A stretch of 34,432 nt of DNA from Methylobacteriaceae bacterium (GCA_019233695.1 JAFAME010000137.1:1-34432), one strand, 5' to 3'; counted from the first letter of the stretch, positions 1 to 8,117 are shown. Numbers and translations are program-made. The notes: generated by a model not told the origin, from the sequence alone.

Positions 1-50
1 GGATCCCGGCTCTGCGCACCGCTTCGAGGCGCTTCGGCCGGGATGACATC
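1..50. repeat. Imperfect extragenic palindrome at window start
   Basis: The first bases contain gatcccggc, and gccgggatga follows at about 38-47; these are near-perfect reverse complements around a GC-rich centre with its own small dyad (gcttcgaggcgcttc). Elements built from an inverted CCGGGAT core are common between genes in Hyphomicrobiales genomes. It lies just past the stop of the minus-strand operon, so the hairpin could also help 3'-end formation, but no T-run follows. The repeat may begin before base 1. Confidence 0.45.
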
Positions 51-94
51 GCAGCGCATTTGTTCACAAGCTCCACGGCTGGCCGTGAAGCCGC

Positions 95-1171
95 TCACGG
101 CGTGGCCGGCTCGTCGTCCGAACCCGCATAGAGATGCTCCAGCCCTAACTTGACGATCGAGGCGACCGGAACGGCAAGCAAAAGCCCGATCACGCCGAAC
201 AGCACGGCGCCGCATACGAAGGCGAATATCACGACGACCGGGTGGATGTTGGCCGATCGGCCGAGCACGATCGGCCCGACGAGGTTGTCGACCGACAGTC
301 GCAAGCCGACGACGAACGCCATCAGCATGGCACCGCTCCAGATGTCGTTGCGCTGCAAGGCCATCAGTCCGACCAGCAAGGCAGCCATCACGGGCCCGAC
401 GAAAGGGATCATTTCGAGAACCGCCACTGTGACGGCAAGCAAGGGCGCGTGCGGGAGGCCGAAGAGCGGCCCGAAGGCGACCCATGCGGTGACGGCCGTG
501 TAGGCGAAAACCAGGAAGAGGCCGATCAGATACCGCTGCAGGAGCGGTACAAGCTTGGACAACATATTGCGCGCCACACCGCGTCGGCGCGGCGGCACCA
601 GCCATATGAGCCCAGCCGCAATCCGCGGTCCGCAGATCAGGAAATAGGGGATCAGCACCAGGGTCAGGACCGCGTCGAAGATGCCGTAGAGCGCGGGAAT
701 GCCGCCGCCGGCGAGGATGACGGCGGGCGACCAGGTCTCGCCGGCAAACAGCCGTTGGGCGATCTCATCCGGGGTATAGAGATGGCCCGCGATATCGAGG
801 CCGCTTCCCACGACCGAGGCGACGAGGTTTTGGGCGATTTGCGGCCAGCGCTCCAGAACGGAAGCGGCATCGAGGACGACGACGGTCCCGACCCTAATTG
901 CGCCGATACATATGCTGCCGACGAGGAGCGCCGAGAGGAGCACCGCGGCAGGCCAGCGCCGCCCGCCGGTGCACCGCCGGCCCCATTCGAGCAATGGCTC
1001 GGCAGCAAAGCCGATGATGCCGGCCACGATGAACGGCAGCAGGGCGTAGCGCACCGCATAGAGCAGGAGGGCGACCGCTGCCACCGCAGCCGCGAGAGGC
1101 CATCCCTCCGTGGCCGGCCGGCGTACGATCATGGCACGGTGCCGGATCGGGCAGGCCGCGGCGCCTTGCAC
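95..1171 (-). CDS. AI-2E family transporter (PerM/YdiK-like membrane protein)
   Basis: A 358-residue polytopic membrane protein. Hydrophobic segments appear near residues 27-60, 78-100, 160-185, 215-240, 245-270, 280-300 and 310-345, the spacing usual for the AI-2E transporter/PerM family (normally 340-380 residues). The C-terminal part has family-typical loops, with FVGPVMAALL followed by a DNLVGPIVLG segment. Members range from autoinducer-2 exporters to Na+/H+ antiporters, so the substrate cannot be assigned. The start used is a GTG at 1171, 12 bp after the upstream glycosyltransferase stop; an ATG at 1132 (MIVRRP) is a real alternative because neither has a strong ribosome-binding site. 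It is the last gene of a three-gene minus-strand unit. Confidence 0.85.
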   Translation of the reverse strand: MQGAAACPIRHRAMIVRRPATEGWPLAAAVAAVALLLYAVRYALLPFIVAGIIGFAAEPLLEWGRRCTGGRRWPAAVLLSALLVGSICIGAIRVGTVVVLDAASVLERWPQIAQNLVASVVGSGLDIAGHLYTPDEIAQRLFAGETWSPAVILAGGGIPALYGIFDAVLTLVLIPYFLICGPRIAAGLIWLVPPRRRGVARNMLSKLVPLLQRYLIGLFLVFAYTAVTAWVAFGPLFGLPHAPLLAVTVAVLEMIPFVGPVMAALLVGLMALQRNDIWSGAMLMAFVVGLRLSVDNLVGPIVLGRSANIHPVVVIFAFVCGAVLFGVIGLLLAVPVASIVKLGLEHLYAGSDDEPATP

Positions 1172-1183
1172 CTCGCCACAGGC

Positions 1184-2356
1184 TCAACGGACGTTCCGCC
1201 CGACTTCATAGGACCGGCCTTTCCAGGTCGTTCGTCCACGCAACCGCAGAACGATGCTGTGAACGGCAATGGCCGCCGCGATGCTGACCCCGACCGGGAA
1301 TAGAAAGACATAAAGGGCGGAGGTTTGGAAATGCCTCAGCGTCCCGACCTGCACAGCGACGATGACCAGCGAGCCTATTCCGGCGACAACGAACCCGAGC
1401 CATCCTTTGACCGAGGCGGCCTCGCTCGCCAGGGTCACAGCGACGATCGGAATCAACCAGGTCGACCAGCCGATGAGGAGGCCGCCGACGGCGGTAGCCA
1501 GGGTGCCGTGGGCGGTACCCATGATTTCGATGGCGTTTTTGGAGAAGCCCTCCCACAGGGATTGCAGGCCCGTATACATGCGGGTCCTTATGAACTTCTC
1601 GCCACCGACGGCGCGCAGATGATGCCCGGACTGCTTGACCAACCGCGCCAGGGCTTGGTCCTCGCAGATTTGCATTCGAACCGCGGCGTGTCCACCCACG
1701 GCGAAATAGATATCGCGACGAATCAAGATGAACTGGCCGTTTGCTGTGGCCTCGGGTGAAATCGGATCCTGAGCTGCACTGTGATCTTTTGCGCAGGCGA
1801 TCATCAGCATTCCGGCCGGAAGCACCACTCGCTCCCAAAATCCACCGAGCTCTTGGTGCGGGTGGAGCGATAGCATGTGAAGATGCTGTGTCTTGGCGGT
1901 AAGCAGCGCGACACGCAACAAGTCGGGAGAGGCGCGCACGTCCGCATCGATGAAGCAGAGCCAGTCGCTTCTGCTGGCCAATGCCCCGCGCCAGCACGCG
2001 TGCGGCTTTCCCAGCCAGCCGGAAGGGAGGGGACCGGCGGCAAGAACCTCCACCGGCATGCTGCCGCCGGCATATTTGCCAGCAATTTCCGGAGTGCCGT
2101 CCTGCGACTCGTCGTCGAGGACGAAAACCGAAATCCTGCCCTCGACGCCGCTCTGGGCCAGGAGATGGGTGAGGCAGGTTTCGATGTTGCCGGCCTCGTC
2201 GCGGGTCGGCACGACCACTGCCACCGACGGCAACGGCTCGCCGCACTCAAGCGCACGGAGGGAGCCGCACTCGTGCACCCGAAACTGGCGAATGACCCGC
2301 GCCAGCAGCCACATCACGACCGCAAACCACATCAGGCCCAGGATCAGAGCCGGCAT
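1184..2356 (-). CDS. GT2 glycosyltransferase, HpnB-like
   Basis: A 390-residue membrane-anchored family 2 glycosyltransferase. An N-terminal membrane helix (about residues 4-22) is followed by a GT-A fold: PSVAVVVPTRDEAGNI near 43-58, a DDES nucleotide-binding segment at 81-84, and the metal-binding DAD at 137-139 in CFIDADV. An ICEDQALARLV segment lies in the acceptor half, and three or four membrane segments end the protein. Length and layout match the 'hopene-associated' HpnB group; no other hopanoid gene is visible, so the acceptor is open. The open frame runs upstream to 2584, but the ATG at 2356 overlaps the stop of the preceding gene as TGATG, and the extra upstream residues are an Arg/Pro-rich shadow. 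Confidence 0.82.
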   Translation of the reverse strand: MPALILGLMWFAVVMWLLARVIRQFRVHECGSLRALECGEPLPSVAVVVPTRDEAGNIETCLTHLLAQSGVEGRISVFVLDDESQDGTPEIAGKYAGGSMPVEVLAAGPLPSGWLGKPHACWRGALASRSDWLCFIDADVRASPDLLRVALLTAKTQHLHMLSLHPHQELGGFWERVVLPAGMLMIACAKDHSAAQDPISPEATANGQFILIRRDIYFAVGGHAAVRMQICEDQALARLVKQSGHHLRAVGGEKFIRTRMYTGLQSLWEGFSKNAIEIMGTAHGTLATAVGGLLIGWSTWLIPIVAVTLASEAASVKGWLGFVVAGIGSLVIVAVQVGTLRHFQTSALYVFLFPVGVSIAAAIAVHSIVLRLRGRTTWKGRSYEVGRNVR

Positions 2357-3048
2357 CACCCATCCGGCCGGTCGGTGTCGTTGTAATAACGCCGGAGGAG
2401 GACCTGCCGGGAAATCCACAGCTGGTGCCGATGCCGCAAGAACGCCTGACGGGGCAGGGCGGCGGGATTGAATGCGAGCGTCAGGGCAAACGCAACAAAG
2501 CTGTCGGCAAGGTCGCTCAGGCTCTGCGCGATCGACCCATCGATGGCGACGAGGTCGAACCCGAAGGCGGACGCCGCCCGCCATCTACGTCGCCTCCCGG
2601 AAAGCGGCGCGTTGGCATAGAGCGCCCGGACGTCGAGCCACGCCGGATCGGTTTCGAGGTGATGGGCAAGACGGCTCAGCGAGTGGTGCACGCGCCGCGT
2701 CACGCGCTTGGCCCATATCAGGTCGGGCCCCTGCGGCGCGAAGGGCAGCAGGCGCTCATTCCACAGGTGAAGAATGCCAACGCTCTCGCCTGCCCGAATG
2801 TACGTGCCGTCCGAGAGGAGCACGCCGGAGCGGGAGACGCCGCGTCCCAGCCGTAGCATGCACTCGCGATCCTGCGTGAATTCGCAAACGCGATGCAGAC
2901 GCCGCAATCCGGCATCGAGGGTGCCGATCAGCCGTGCCGCGGCGCGGCGCGCCGGTCCCGCTTCGGCGGCAAGCGTGTCGCCCTCCCGCCATTCTTCCCA
3001 GGTGGGCGCTTGGGCCAAGGATTCGCTGGAGGGTATGCCTGTCGCCAT
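2356..3048 (-). CDS. YkoP-like conserved protein
   Basis: A soluble protein of 230 residues from the ATG at 3048 (MATGIPSS), or 241 from a TTG at 3081; a GGGG run 9 bases before the ATG favours it slightly. The central part resembles the Bacillus YkoP family as I remember it: VLLSDGTYI, then a hydrophobic strand and HLWNERL, then an Arg-rich helix (WAKRVTRRVHHSL), a DVRALYANAPL strand and FGFDLVAI. The biochemical role of YkoP is not known. These proteins are often encoded beside glycosyltransferases and polysaccharide-modifying enzymes, and here the gene overlaps the next glycosyltransferase by one base, so a shared envelope-glycan role is an inference. No signal peptide or membrane segment is seen apart from a weak hydrophobic stretch near the C-terminus. 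Confidence 0.6.
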   Translation of the reverse strand: MATGIPSSESLAQAPTWEEWREGDTLAAEAGPARRAAARLIGTLDAGLRRLHRVCEFTQDRECMLRLGRGVSRSGVLLSDGTYIRAGESVGILHLWNERLLPFAPQGPDLIWAKRVTRRVHHSLSRLAHHLETDPAWLDVRALYANAPLSGRRRRWRAASAFGFDLVAIDGSIAQSLSDLADSFVAFALTLAFNPAALPRQAFLRHRHQLWISRQVLLRRYYNDTDRPDG

Positions 3049-3355
3049 TCGATCGAACCCCGGCAAGCGATCATCGAACAAACGTAGGCTTCGAGGCGCG
3101 GTTCCACAGACTGGACCATCGCGCGCTCGGACGCAGCTACAAACCTATCGCGAAAACCGAAGTTTTCCAGAGCGTTGTTCAACTGCTCCACGGCCCTGTC
3201 AGCCCATCGCAACAGGCCTTTGATCAGACTGGCAGGACCCGCCCACGACAGGCGGGGCGACGAGAGCCATCGGTGGCGACCCGATGCATGCTATACCTGG
3301 GTTCCACTGGACGGGTTGGCGCACGTCGGCGCGCATTCAGGAGTCATTCACGCCC
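3049..3355. other. Divergent intergenic region with a protein-like minus-strand frame
   Basis: This stretch separates the minus-strand glycosyltransferase unit from the plus-strand PepSY/two-component unit and should hold both promoters; no clear -35/-10 pair was found. On the minus strand one frame from about 3260 to 3050 is free of stops and reads like real protein (RWADRAVEQL, then ENFGFRDRFVAASERA), in a different frame from the YkoP-like gene. It lacks an ATG start, having only a TTG at 3212. It could be a decayed short gene or chance. Confidence 0.35.
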
Positions 3356-3709
3356 ATGCCGCCAGAATGGCAACGCATGACTTTGGCGCTTCTTCCTCTC
3401 GCTCTCGGCGTCACCATCGCGGCCGGCGCGAGTTCAGGTGCGCTTCCCGACCAGCCCGCCGGCAAGCACGTCTGCCTGTCTCCTGCAGAGACGCGTGAAA
3501 TTGTCGCTGCACGCAAGCTCTCGGCACCGTTTGCGGTCTTGCGCACCGCGGGTACGCACGCTCACGGCGAGACGATCGGGGTGCACCTGTGCAGGCTCAA
3601 CGAGGAGTTGATGTACGAGGTGACGGTCCTTCGTCGTGACGGACGGGTTGTCAAGGTAGTTCTGGACGCGGCCAGCGGTAAAATCGTACGAACGCTCAAT
3701 GATCGTTGA
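3356..3709 (+). CDS. Small exported PepSY-like protein upstream of a two-component pair (FeuN-like role?)
   Basis: A 117-residue protein from the ATG at 3356. A signal peptide (residues 8-25, LALLPLALGVTIAAGASS) is followed by a mature domain with two cysteines (in HVCLSP and HLCRLN) that could form a disulfide. The C-terminal strand pair MYEVTVLRRDGRVVKVVLD-ASG resembles a PepSY repeat. AGGAG at 3339-3343 is 12 bases from this ATG; ATGs at 3284 and 3377 are alternatives. It lies 20 bp before a response regulator and sensor kinase. PepSY-like proteins placed this way often modulate the kinase from the periplasm, and in Sinorhizobium meliloti a small periplasmic protein, FeuN, is reported to restrain FeuPQ. 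Equivalence to FeuN is inference from position, export and size. Confidence 0.6.
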   Translation: MPPEWQRMTLALLPLALGVTIAAGASSGALPDQPAGKHVCLSPAETREIVAARKLSAPFAVLRTAGTHAHGETIGVHLCRLNEELMYEVTVLRRDGRVVKVVLDAASGKIVRTLNDR

Positions 3710-3716
3710 TCGAATC

Positions 3717-3720
3717 GGAG
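3717..3720 (+). promoter_or_regulatory. Ribosome-binding site deciding a TTG start
   Basis: GGAG lies 9 bases before the TTG at 3730. The frame is open further up to a TTG at 3706, but that codon overlaps the previous stop and has no Shine-Dalgarno match. Starting at 3730 gives the usual beginning of an OmpR-type receiver (M-RLLVIEDD). Confidence 0.55.
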
Positions 3721-3729
3721 ACACGCAAG

Positions 3730-4455
3730 TTGCGGCTGCTGGTCATCGAGGACGACCGGGATCTCAATCGGCAGATCGTCACCGCGCTCGAACAGGCCGG
3801 TTATGCCGTCGACCGCGCGTTCGATGGCGAGGAGGGGCACTTCCTCGGCGACACCGAGCCCTATGACGCAGTGGTGCTCGACATCGGACTCCCGAAACGA
3901 GACGGAATCTCGGTGCTGGAGGAATGGCGCGCTGCCGGGCGCGTGATGCCCGTCCTGATCCTTACCGCGCGGGATCGCTGGAGCGAGAAGGTCGAGGGGT
4001 TCGACGCCGGCGCCGACGATTACGTCGCCAAGCCCTTTCACATGGAAGAGATCCTCGCCCGGCTGAGAGCTCTGTTGCGGCGCGCCGCGGGCCACGCGAC
4101 CAACGAGATCGTGTGCGGGGCCGTCCGCCTCGACGTCAAGGCCGGACGGGTGCTCGTCGACGGCAACCCGGTGAAGCTCACGTCGCACGAGTACCGGCTC
4201 CTTGCCTACCTCATGCATCACTGTGGGCGAATCGTGCCGCGCTCGGAGATCGTCGAGCATCTTTATGATCAGGACTTCGACCGTGATTCAAACACGATCG
4301 AAGTCTTCGTCGGGCGGCTGCGCAAGAAGCTCGGTGTCGATATCATCCAGACGATCCGCGGGCTCGGCTATCTGGTCGCGCCGCCCGAGGCGGAACGTTC
4401 CAGTGTCCGCACCGAAGCCGAAACGATGAAGTCGGCGCCGAAGCCCGGCCGTTGA
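3730..4455 (+). CDS. feuP: OmpR/PhoP-family response regulator (FeuP-like)
   Basis: A 241-residue DNA-binding response regulator. The receiver domain (about 1-115) carries the acidic pair in VIEDD, phosphoacceptor D51 (VVLDIGLPKRDG), T79 and K101 (AKPF). The winged-helix domain (about 125-222) has the typical LTSHEYRLLAYL, VEHLYD and IEVFVGRLRKKLG segments, ending in TIRGLGYLV. A short hydrophilic tail follows. The kinase starts 3 bp after the stop. Position beside ccmI-ccmE-ccmF-ccmH and the preceding PepSY-like gene match the feuP region of rhizobia, where FeuPQ controls cyclic glucan export (ndvA) and related envelope genes. The symbol rests on gene order plus family and is less certain than the family call. 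Confidence 0.85.
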   Translation: MRLLVIEDDRDLNRQIVTALEQAGYAVDRAFDGEEGHFLGDTEPYDAVVLDIGLPKRDGISVLEEWRAAGRVMPVLILTARDRWSEKVEGFDAGADDYVAKPFHMEEILARLRALLRRAAGHATNEIVCGAVRLDVKAGRVLVDGNPVKLTSHEYRLLAYLMHHCGRIVPRSEIVEHLYDQDFDRDSNTIEVFVGRLRKKLGVDIIQTIRGLGYLVAPPEAERSSVRTEAETMKSAPKPGR

Positions 4456-4458
4456 GGC

Positions 4459-5841
4459 ATGATCCTTGGTCGGTTGAATACCCAATCGATCGCTGCCCGC
4501 CTCTATCTGTCGGCCGCCTTCTGGAGCTTGACGATTCTCGTCGTTGCCGGGGTGATCCTGTCGGCCGTCTACAGTCGGGCCAGCATCGATGGCTTCGACC
4601 AGCGGCTCGGGGTCTATCTGCGGGTGATAGTGGCGGACGTCGCGTCCTCGGGCGAGGAGTCGCTCGACACCGAGCAGCTCGGCGAGCCGCAGTTCAACCT
4701 GGCGCTGTCGGGCTGGTATTGGCAGGTGACCCGTCTCGACACCGACCCGCCCGGAATCAAAGCGTCCCGCTCGCTGTTCGCTGCCCGGCTGCCCCGACTT
4801 GCCGAGCTCGGCGTGCCGGAGGACGCCGGCGGGGCCCGCAAGGGCTACTCGATCGGGCCGGACGAGCGGCGGCTTCGCATCGTCGAACGATTCATCGATG
4901 TGGGCGACAGCGGGCGATATCTGGTGCAGGTCGCCGCGACGACCGAGGAGGTCGACCGCGACATCAGCCGCTTTCAGCTCTCCCTCGGCCTCACCTTTGG
5001 CATCCTTGCGCTCGCCCTGGTCGGCACCACTGCTTTGCAGGTCCGCTTCGGCCTGCGCCCGCTGCGCCGGTTGCAGGAGGGTGTCAGCGCCATTCGGCGC
5101 GGCGAGGCCGAAAGAATCGCCGGCAACTATCCGCAGGACATCGCGCCTCTGGCAAGCGAGCTCAACCTCCTGATCGATTCGAACCACGAGATCGTCGAGC
5201 GGGCGAGAACCCAGGTCGGCAATCTCGCCCACGCATTGAAGACGCCGCTCAGCGTCATCGTCAACGAGGCTGATGTCGAGGCAAGTCCGTTCGGCGCCAA
5301 GGTGCGCGAACAGGCCGAGGTGATGGGGCGCCAGGTCAGGCACTATCTCGACCGCGCCCGAGCCGCGGCGCGGGCCGGCGCAATGGGAGCGGCGACCGAC
5401 GTGCGCCCGGTGGTCGATGCACTCGTGCGCACCTTCGAGAAGATCTATCGGGACCGGGACATCGGCTTTTCGACCGAAATCGCCGATGACGTGCGCTTCC
5501 GCGGCGAGCGACAGGACCTCCAGGAGATGATCGGCAACCTGGTCGACAATGCCGGCAAATGGGCGCGACGACAGGTCGCGGTCCGGGCCCAGCGCGACGC
5601 CGCCGATCGCGCCGCACGGCCATTTTTCGTCGTGGTCATCGACGATGATGGGCCTGGATTGCCGCAAGGTCTGCGCGAGGCCGCCCTGCAGCGCGGCCGC
5701 CGGCTCGACGAATCGAAGCCGGGCACGGGGCTCGGGCTTTCCATTGTCGTTGAGCTCGCAGGAGTTTACGGCGGAGCCTTCAGCCTCAACGACAGCCCGC
5801 TCGGCGGGCTTCGGGCGATCTTGCGCCTGCCGGCATTGTGA
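4459..5841 (+). CDS. feuQ: Membrane sensor histidine kinase (FeuQ/PhoQ-like)
   Basis: A 460-residue kinase. Membrane helices lie at about 16-38 and 174-194 and enclose a periplasmic sensor of roughly 135 residues. A HAMP linker (about 195-247) follows, then a PhoQ-type H-box with H258 (NLAHALKTPL), the N-box around N360/N364 (IGNLVDNAGKWA), G1 at DDDGPGLP (395-402) and G2 at GTGLGLSI (422-429). The LAHALKTPLS form of the H-box is characteristic of PhoQ/FeuQ-type kinases rather than the common SHELRTPL. It is coupled to the regulator before it, its presumed partner. The feuQ symbol rests on neighbourhood. Confidence 0.85.
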   Translation: MILGRLNTQSIAARLYLSAAFWSLTILVVAGVILSAVYSRASIDGFDQRLGVYLRVIVADVASSGEESLDTEQLGEPQFNLALSGWYWQVTRLDTDPPGIKASRSLFAARLPRLAELGVPEDAGGARKGYSIGPDERRLRIVERFIDVGDSGRYLVQVAATTEEVDRDISRFQLSLGLTFGILALALVGTTALQVRFGLRPLRRLQEGVSAIRRGEAERIAGNYPQDIAPLASELNLLIDSNHEIVERARTQVGNLAHALKTPLSVIVNEADVEASPFGAKVREQAEVMGRQVRHYLDRARAAARAGAMGAATDVRPVVDALVRTFEKIYRDRDIGFSTEIADDVRFRGERQDLQEMIGNLVDNAGKWARRQVAVRAQRDAADRAARPFFVVVIDDDGPGLPQGLREAALQRGRRLDESKPGTGLGLSIVVELAGVYGGAFSLNDSPLGGLRAILRLPAL

Positions 5842-5866
5842 TCGCGATCAGGCGCCGGAGTTTTGT
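5830..5866 (+). terminator. Possible intrinsic terminator with a 12-bp palindrome over the stop codon
   Basis: An outer CCGGC/GCCGG stem (5830-5834 with 5854-5858) encloses TGATCGCGATCA (5839-5850), a perfect palindrome whose first three bases are the kinase stop codon. It is followed by AGTTTTGTTCTC from 5859. The T-run is interrupted and the stem has internal loops, so it may be an imperfect terminator or a protein-binding dyad. Confidence 0.4.
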
Positions 5867-5947
5867 TCTCTTTACCTGCATCGCGTAATGTCGATCCGAT
5901 CCCGACGCCTTCGTTGAGGGCCAGAGCGAGGAGAAGGGAGCGAAAGC

Positions 5948-6445
5948 TTGATTCTGAACGTGGATTTAAGCGCCAGGATGCCTCCTGGTTCCGGCTTCCC
6001 ATGGGCGCAGCTCCTCGCGAAGGCGCGGCACCGGGCTCCCGATTGCTGCCTGCGTCGGCTGGGCGTCTGGAGTATCGGATCCTTCATGGTGGTCGCTCTT
6101 GCCGGATGTGTCGGCATGGGATCGAGCGACCCCCCGGTGGCCACTGCCGCGGTCCCGGCACCAGCGGTCGGCGGTCCTCTCGGCGCCTCGCTCGCGGGCA
6201 AGGTCGACGATGCCGATCGGCAGGCCGCCTTCAACGCCGAACTCGATGCGGTCAGTGCCGGCGAGCGGCGCAGCTGGCGGGGCCCGCACGGCACCTACGG
6301 CTACGTCGACCCTGGGCCGCAGGTGATGCGGACGGAAGGCTTTTGTCGCCAATACACGCTTACCATCTACGTCGGCGGGCGCCCGCAGACGGGTACCGGG
6401 CTTGCCTGCCACCACGCTGACGGCGAGTGGCACGTCGTCAGCTGA
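5948..6445 (+). CDS. RT0821/Lpp0805-type surface lipoprotein
   Basis: A 165-residue predicted outer-membrane lipoprotein. A long basic N-region leads to a hydrophobic stretch ending in the lipobox LAGC near residues 51-54. A low-complexity Ala/Pro linker and a helical segment (DDADRQAAFNAELDAV) follow, then the conserved C-terminal domain: SWRGPHGTYGYVDPG, a cysteine in GFCRQYT, then GTGLACHHADGEWHVV. This is the arrangement of the RT0821/Lpp0805 (17 kDa antigen-related) surface proteins, whose molecular role is unknown. The start is a TTG at 5948, 7 bases after a strong purine-rich site (GAGAAGGGAG, 5931-5940); a GTG at 5960 and an ATG at 5978 are weaker options. It sits between the feuPQ-like genes and ccmI. 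Confidence 0.75.
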   Translation: MILNVDLSARMPPGSGFPWAQLLAKARHRAPDCCLRRLGVWSIGSFMVVALAGCVGMGSSDPPVATAAVPAPAVGGPLGASLAGKVDDADRQAAFNAELDAVSAGERRSWRGPHGTYGYVDPGPQVMRTEGFCRQYTLTIYVGGRPQTGTGLACHHADGEWHVVS

Positions 6446-6507
6446 CGGGGTGCGCGTGACAGCATGCGAGAGCTTGGGATCGCGAAGATACAGCCGGGGC
6501 AGGCGCC

Positions 6508-7635
6508 ATGATCTGGGTGGTGTTCGCCCTGATGACGGGCGTCGCGCTCATCTGCGTTCTCTGGCCTCTGGCGAGCCCTCGCGTGAGCCACAGCCGGGCG
6601 ACGGCCGATGTGACCTTCTACCGCGAGCAGCTGGCGGAGATCGACCGTGATGCCTCCGGCGGCCTGATTGCTCCGGCCGAGGTCGCGGTCGCTCGCGCCG
6701 AGACGGCGCGGCGATTGCTGCGTGCCGGCGAGGAGCGCGAACGGGAAGGGCCAGCCCACACGCCGCCCAAATGGCGGCAAGGCGCCGCGGCAGCCTTTGC
6801 GCTTGTGACAATCCCCGCGGTTGCGCTCGGCCTCTATGTCGGCGTGCCAAGCTGGTTCGTCGGGCTGGGCAGCCCCGACTTGCCTGATGCACCGCTCGAG
6901 GCGCGGCTGAATGCCTCCCTGGCTGATATGGATGTCTCGGTGGCGATCGCGCGCCTTGAGGCCCGCCTCGCAAAACATCCCGACGACGGCATGGGCCAGG
7001 AGGTGATCGCCAAGCTCTACCTGGCAGTCGGACGGGCGGACGAGGCTGCGGCCGCCTACGCCAAGGCTCTGGAACTCCTCGGCGAAACGCCACAGCGGCG
7101 CGAGGACTACGGCGAAGCGCTGGTCGCCGCGGCAAACGGCGTCGTTACGGCCGATGCCCGGGCTGCCTTCGAGACCACGCTGCGGGCCGATCCATCTCGT
7201 CCGAAGGCGAGATATTATCTTGGCCTCGCCGCCGAACAGGCCGGCGACAGGAATCATGCGGTCGAAATTTTCTCGAAGCTTGTCGCCGAGGCGCCAAACG
7301 CGCCCTGGGCCGCCGCCGTGCGTGCCCGTCTCGCCGCTCTCGGCGCCGCTTCGCCCTCGCCTGGTGCCGGCGCAGCCGCTGAAATTGCCGCCCTGCCGCC
7401 GGCCGACCGCGACGCGGCCATCCGAGGCATGGTCGACCAGCTCGCCGCGCGCCTGGCACGCGACGGCCATGACGCCGAGGGCTGGTTGAAGCTGGTGCGC
7501 TCCTACGTGGTGATGAACGAGACCGACAAGGCTCGCGCCGCGCTCCTCGACGCCCGCCGCTCGCTGGCCGAGGACTCGGCAGCGCTCGCGCGGCTCGATG
7601 ATCTTGCACGCGAACTCGGTCTTGGGGGGTCGTGA
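6508..7635 (+). CDS. ccmI: c-type cytochrome biogenesis protein CcmI (CycH)
   Basis: A 375-residue apocytochrome c chaperone of System I maturation. An N-terminal helix (residues 2-20) precedes the family's cytoplasmic segment (VTFYREQLAEIDRDASGGLI, then ARAETARRLL). A second helix (about 93-113) is followed by a periplasmic TPR region (roughly 130-260, e.g. DEAAAAYAKALELLGE and ARYYLGLAAEQAGDRNHAVEIFSKL) and a C-terminal TPR-like part. CcmI binds the C-terminus of apocytochrome c and presents it to the CcmF/CcmH ligation complex. It starts the ccmI-ccmE-ccmF-ccmH operon, and its stop lies 2 bp before the chosen ccmE start. Confidence 0.93.
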   Translation: MIWVVFALMTGVALICVLWPLASPRVSHSRATADVTFYREQLAEIDRDASGGLIAPAEVAVARAETARRLLRAGEEREREGPAHTPPKWRQGAAAAFALVTIPAVALGLYVGVPSWFVGLGSPDLPDAPLEARLNASLADMDVSVAIARLEARLAKHPDDGMGQEVIAKLYLAVGRADEAAAAYAKALELLGETPQRREDYGEALVAAANGVVTADARAAFETTLRADPSRPKARYYLGLAAEQAGDRNHAVEIFSKLVAEAPNAPWAAAVRARLAALGAASPSPGAGAAAEIAALPPADRDAAIRGMVDQLAARLARDGHDAEGWLKLVRSYVVMNETDKARAALLDARRSLAEDSAALARLDDLARELGLGGS

Positions 7636-7637
7636 GC

Positions 7638-8117
7638 ATGACGCGCAAGGGCCGACGGCTCGCTCTGATCGGTTCGGCGGTCGGCCTCATGGCGCTCGCC
7701 GTCGGGCTTATTCTGTTCGCGCTGAAGGACAATATCGTGTTTTTCTATGCGCCGGCGGAGCTCGCAGAGAAGGGCGTGCAGCCCGGGACGCGGCTGCGCA
7801 TCGGCGGGCTCGTCAAACAAGGCACGGTCGAGCGCGCGCCGGGCAAACCGATCAGCTTCACCGTTACCGACAATGTCAAGGACGTCGCGGTGACCTACGA
7901 CGGCCTTCTTCCCGATCTCTTCCGCGAAGGACAGGGTGTGGTGGTCGAAGGCGTCCTTGAGACAAAGGACACGTTTCGCGCCGACAGCGTGCTTGCCAAG
8001 CACGACGAGACGTATATGCCGCGAGAGGTGGCCGACGCGCTCAAGAAGCAGGGTCTTTGGCGTGGCGGGACCGCCCAGAACGGGCCACCGACCACGCAAT
8101 CGCAGGGATCGCCTTGA
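7638..8117 (+). CDS. ccmE: Cytochrome c maturation heme chaperone CcmE (CycJ)
   Basis: A 159-residue periplasmic heme chaperone with one N-terminal membrane anchor (about residues 9-28), an OB-fold core (FYAPAELAEKG, RLRIGGLVKQGTVE, VTDNVKDVAVTYDGLLPDLFREGQGVVVEG) and the heme-handling motif LAKHDETYMP. The His that takes the covalent heme is H122 and the axial Tyr is Y126 in this numbering. The ATG at 7638 is preferred over the GTG at 7632 because a run of six G (7624-7629) is 8 bases before it. CcmE receives heme from CcmC and hands it to CcmF, encoded next with a TGATG overlap. Confidence 0.95.
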   Translation: MTRKGRRLALIGSAVGLMALAVGLILFALKDNIVFFYAPAELAEKGVQPGTRLRIGGLVKQGTVERAPGKPISFTVTDNVKDVAVTYDGLLPDLFREGQGVVVEGVLETKDTFRADSVLAKHDETYMPREVADALKKQGLWRGGTAQNGPPTTQSQGSP

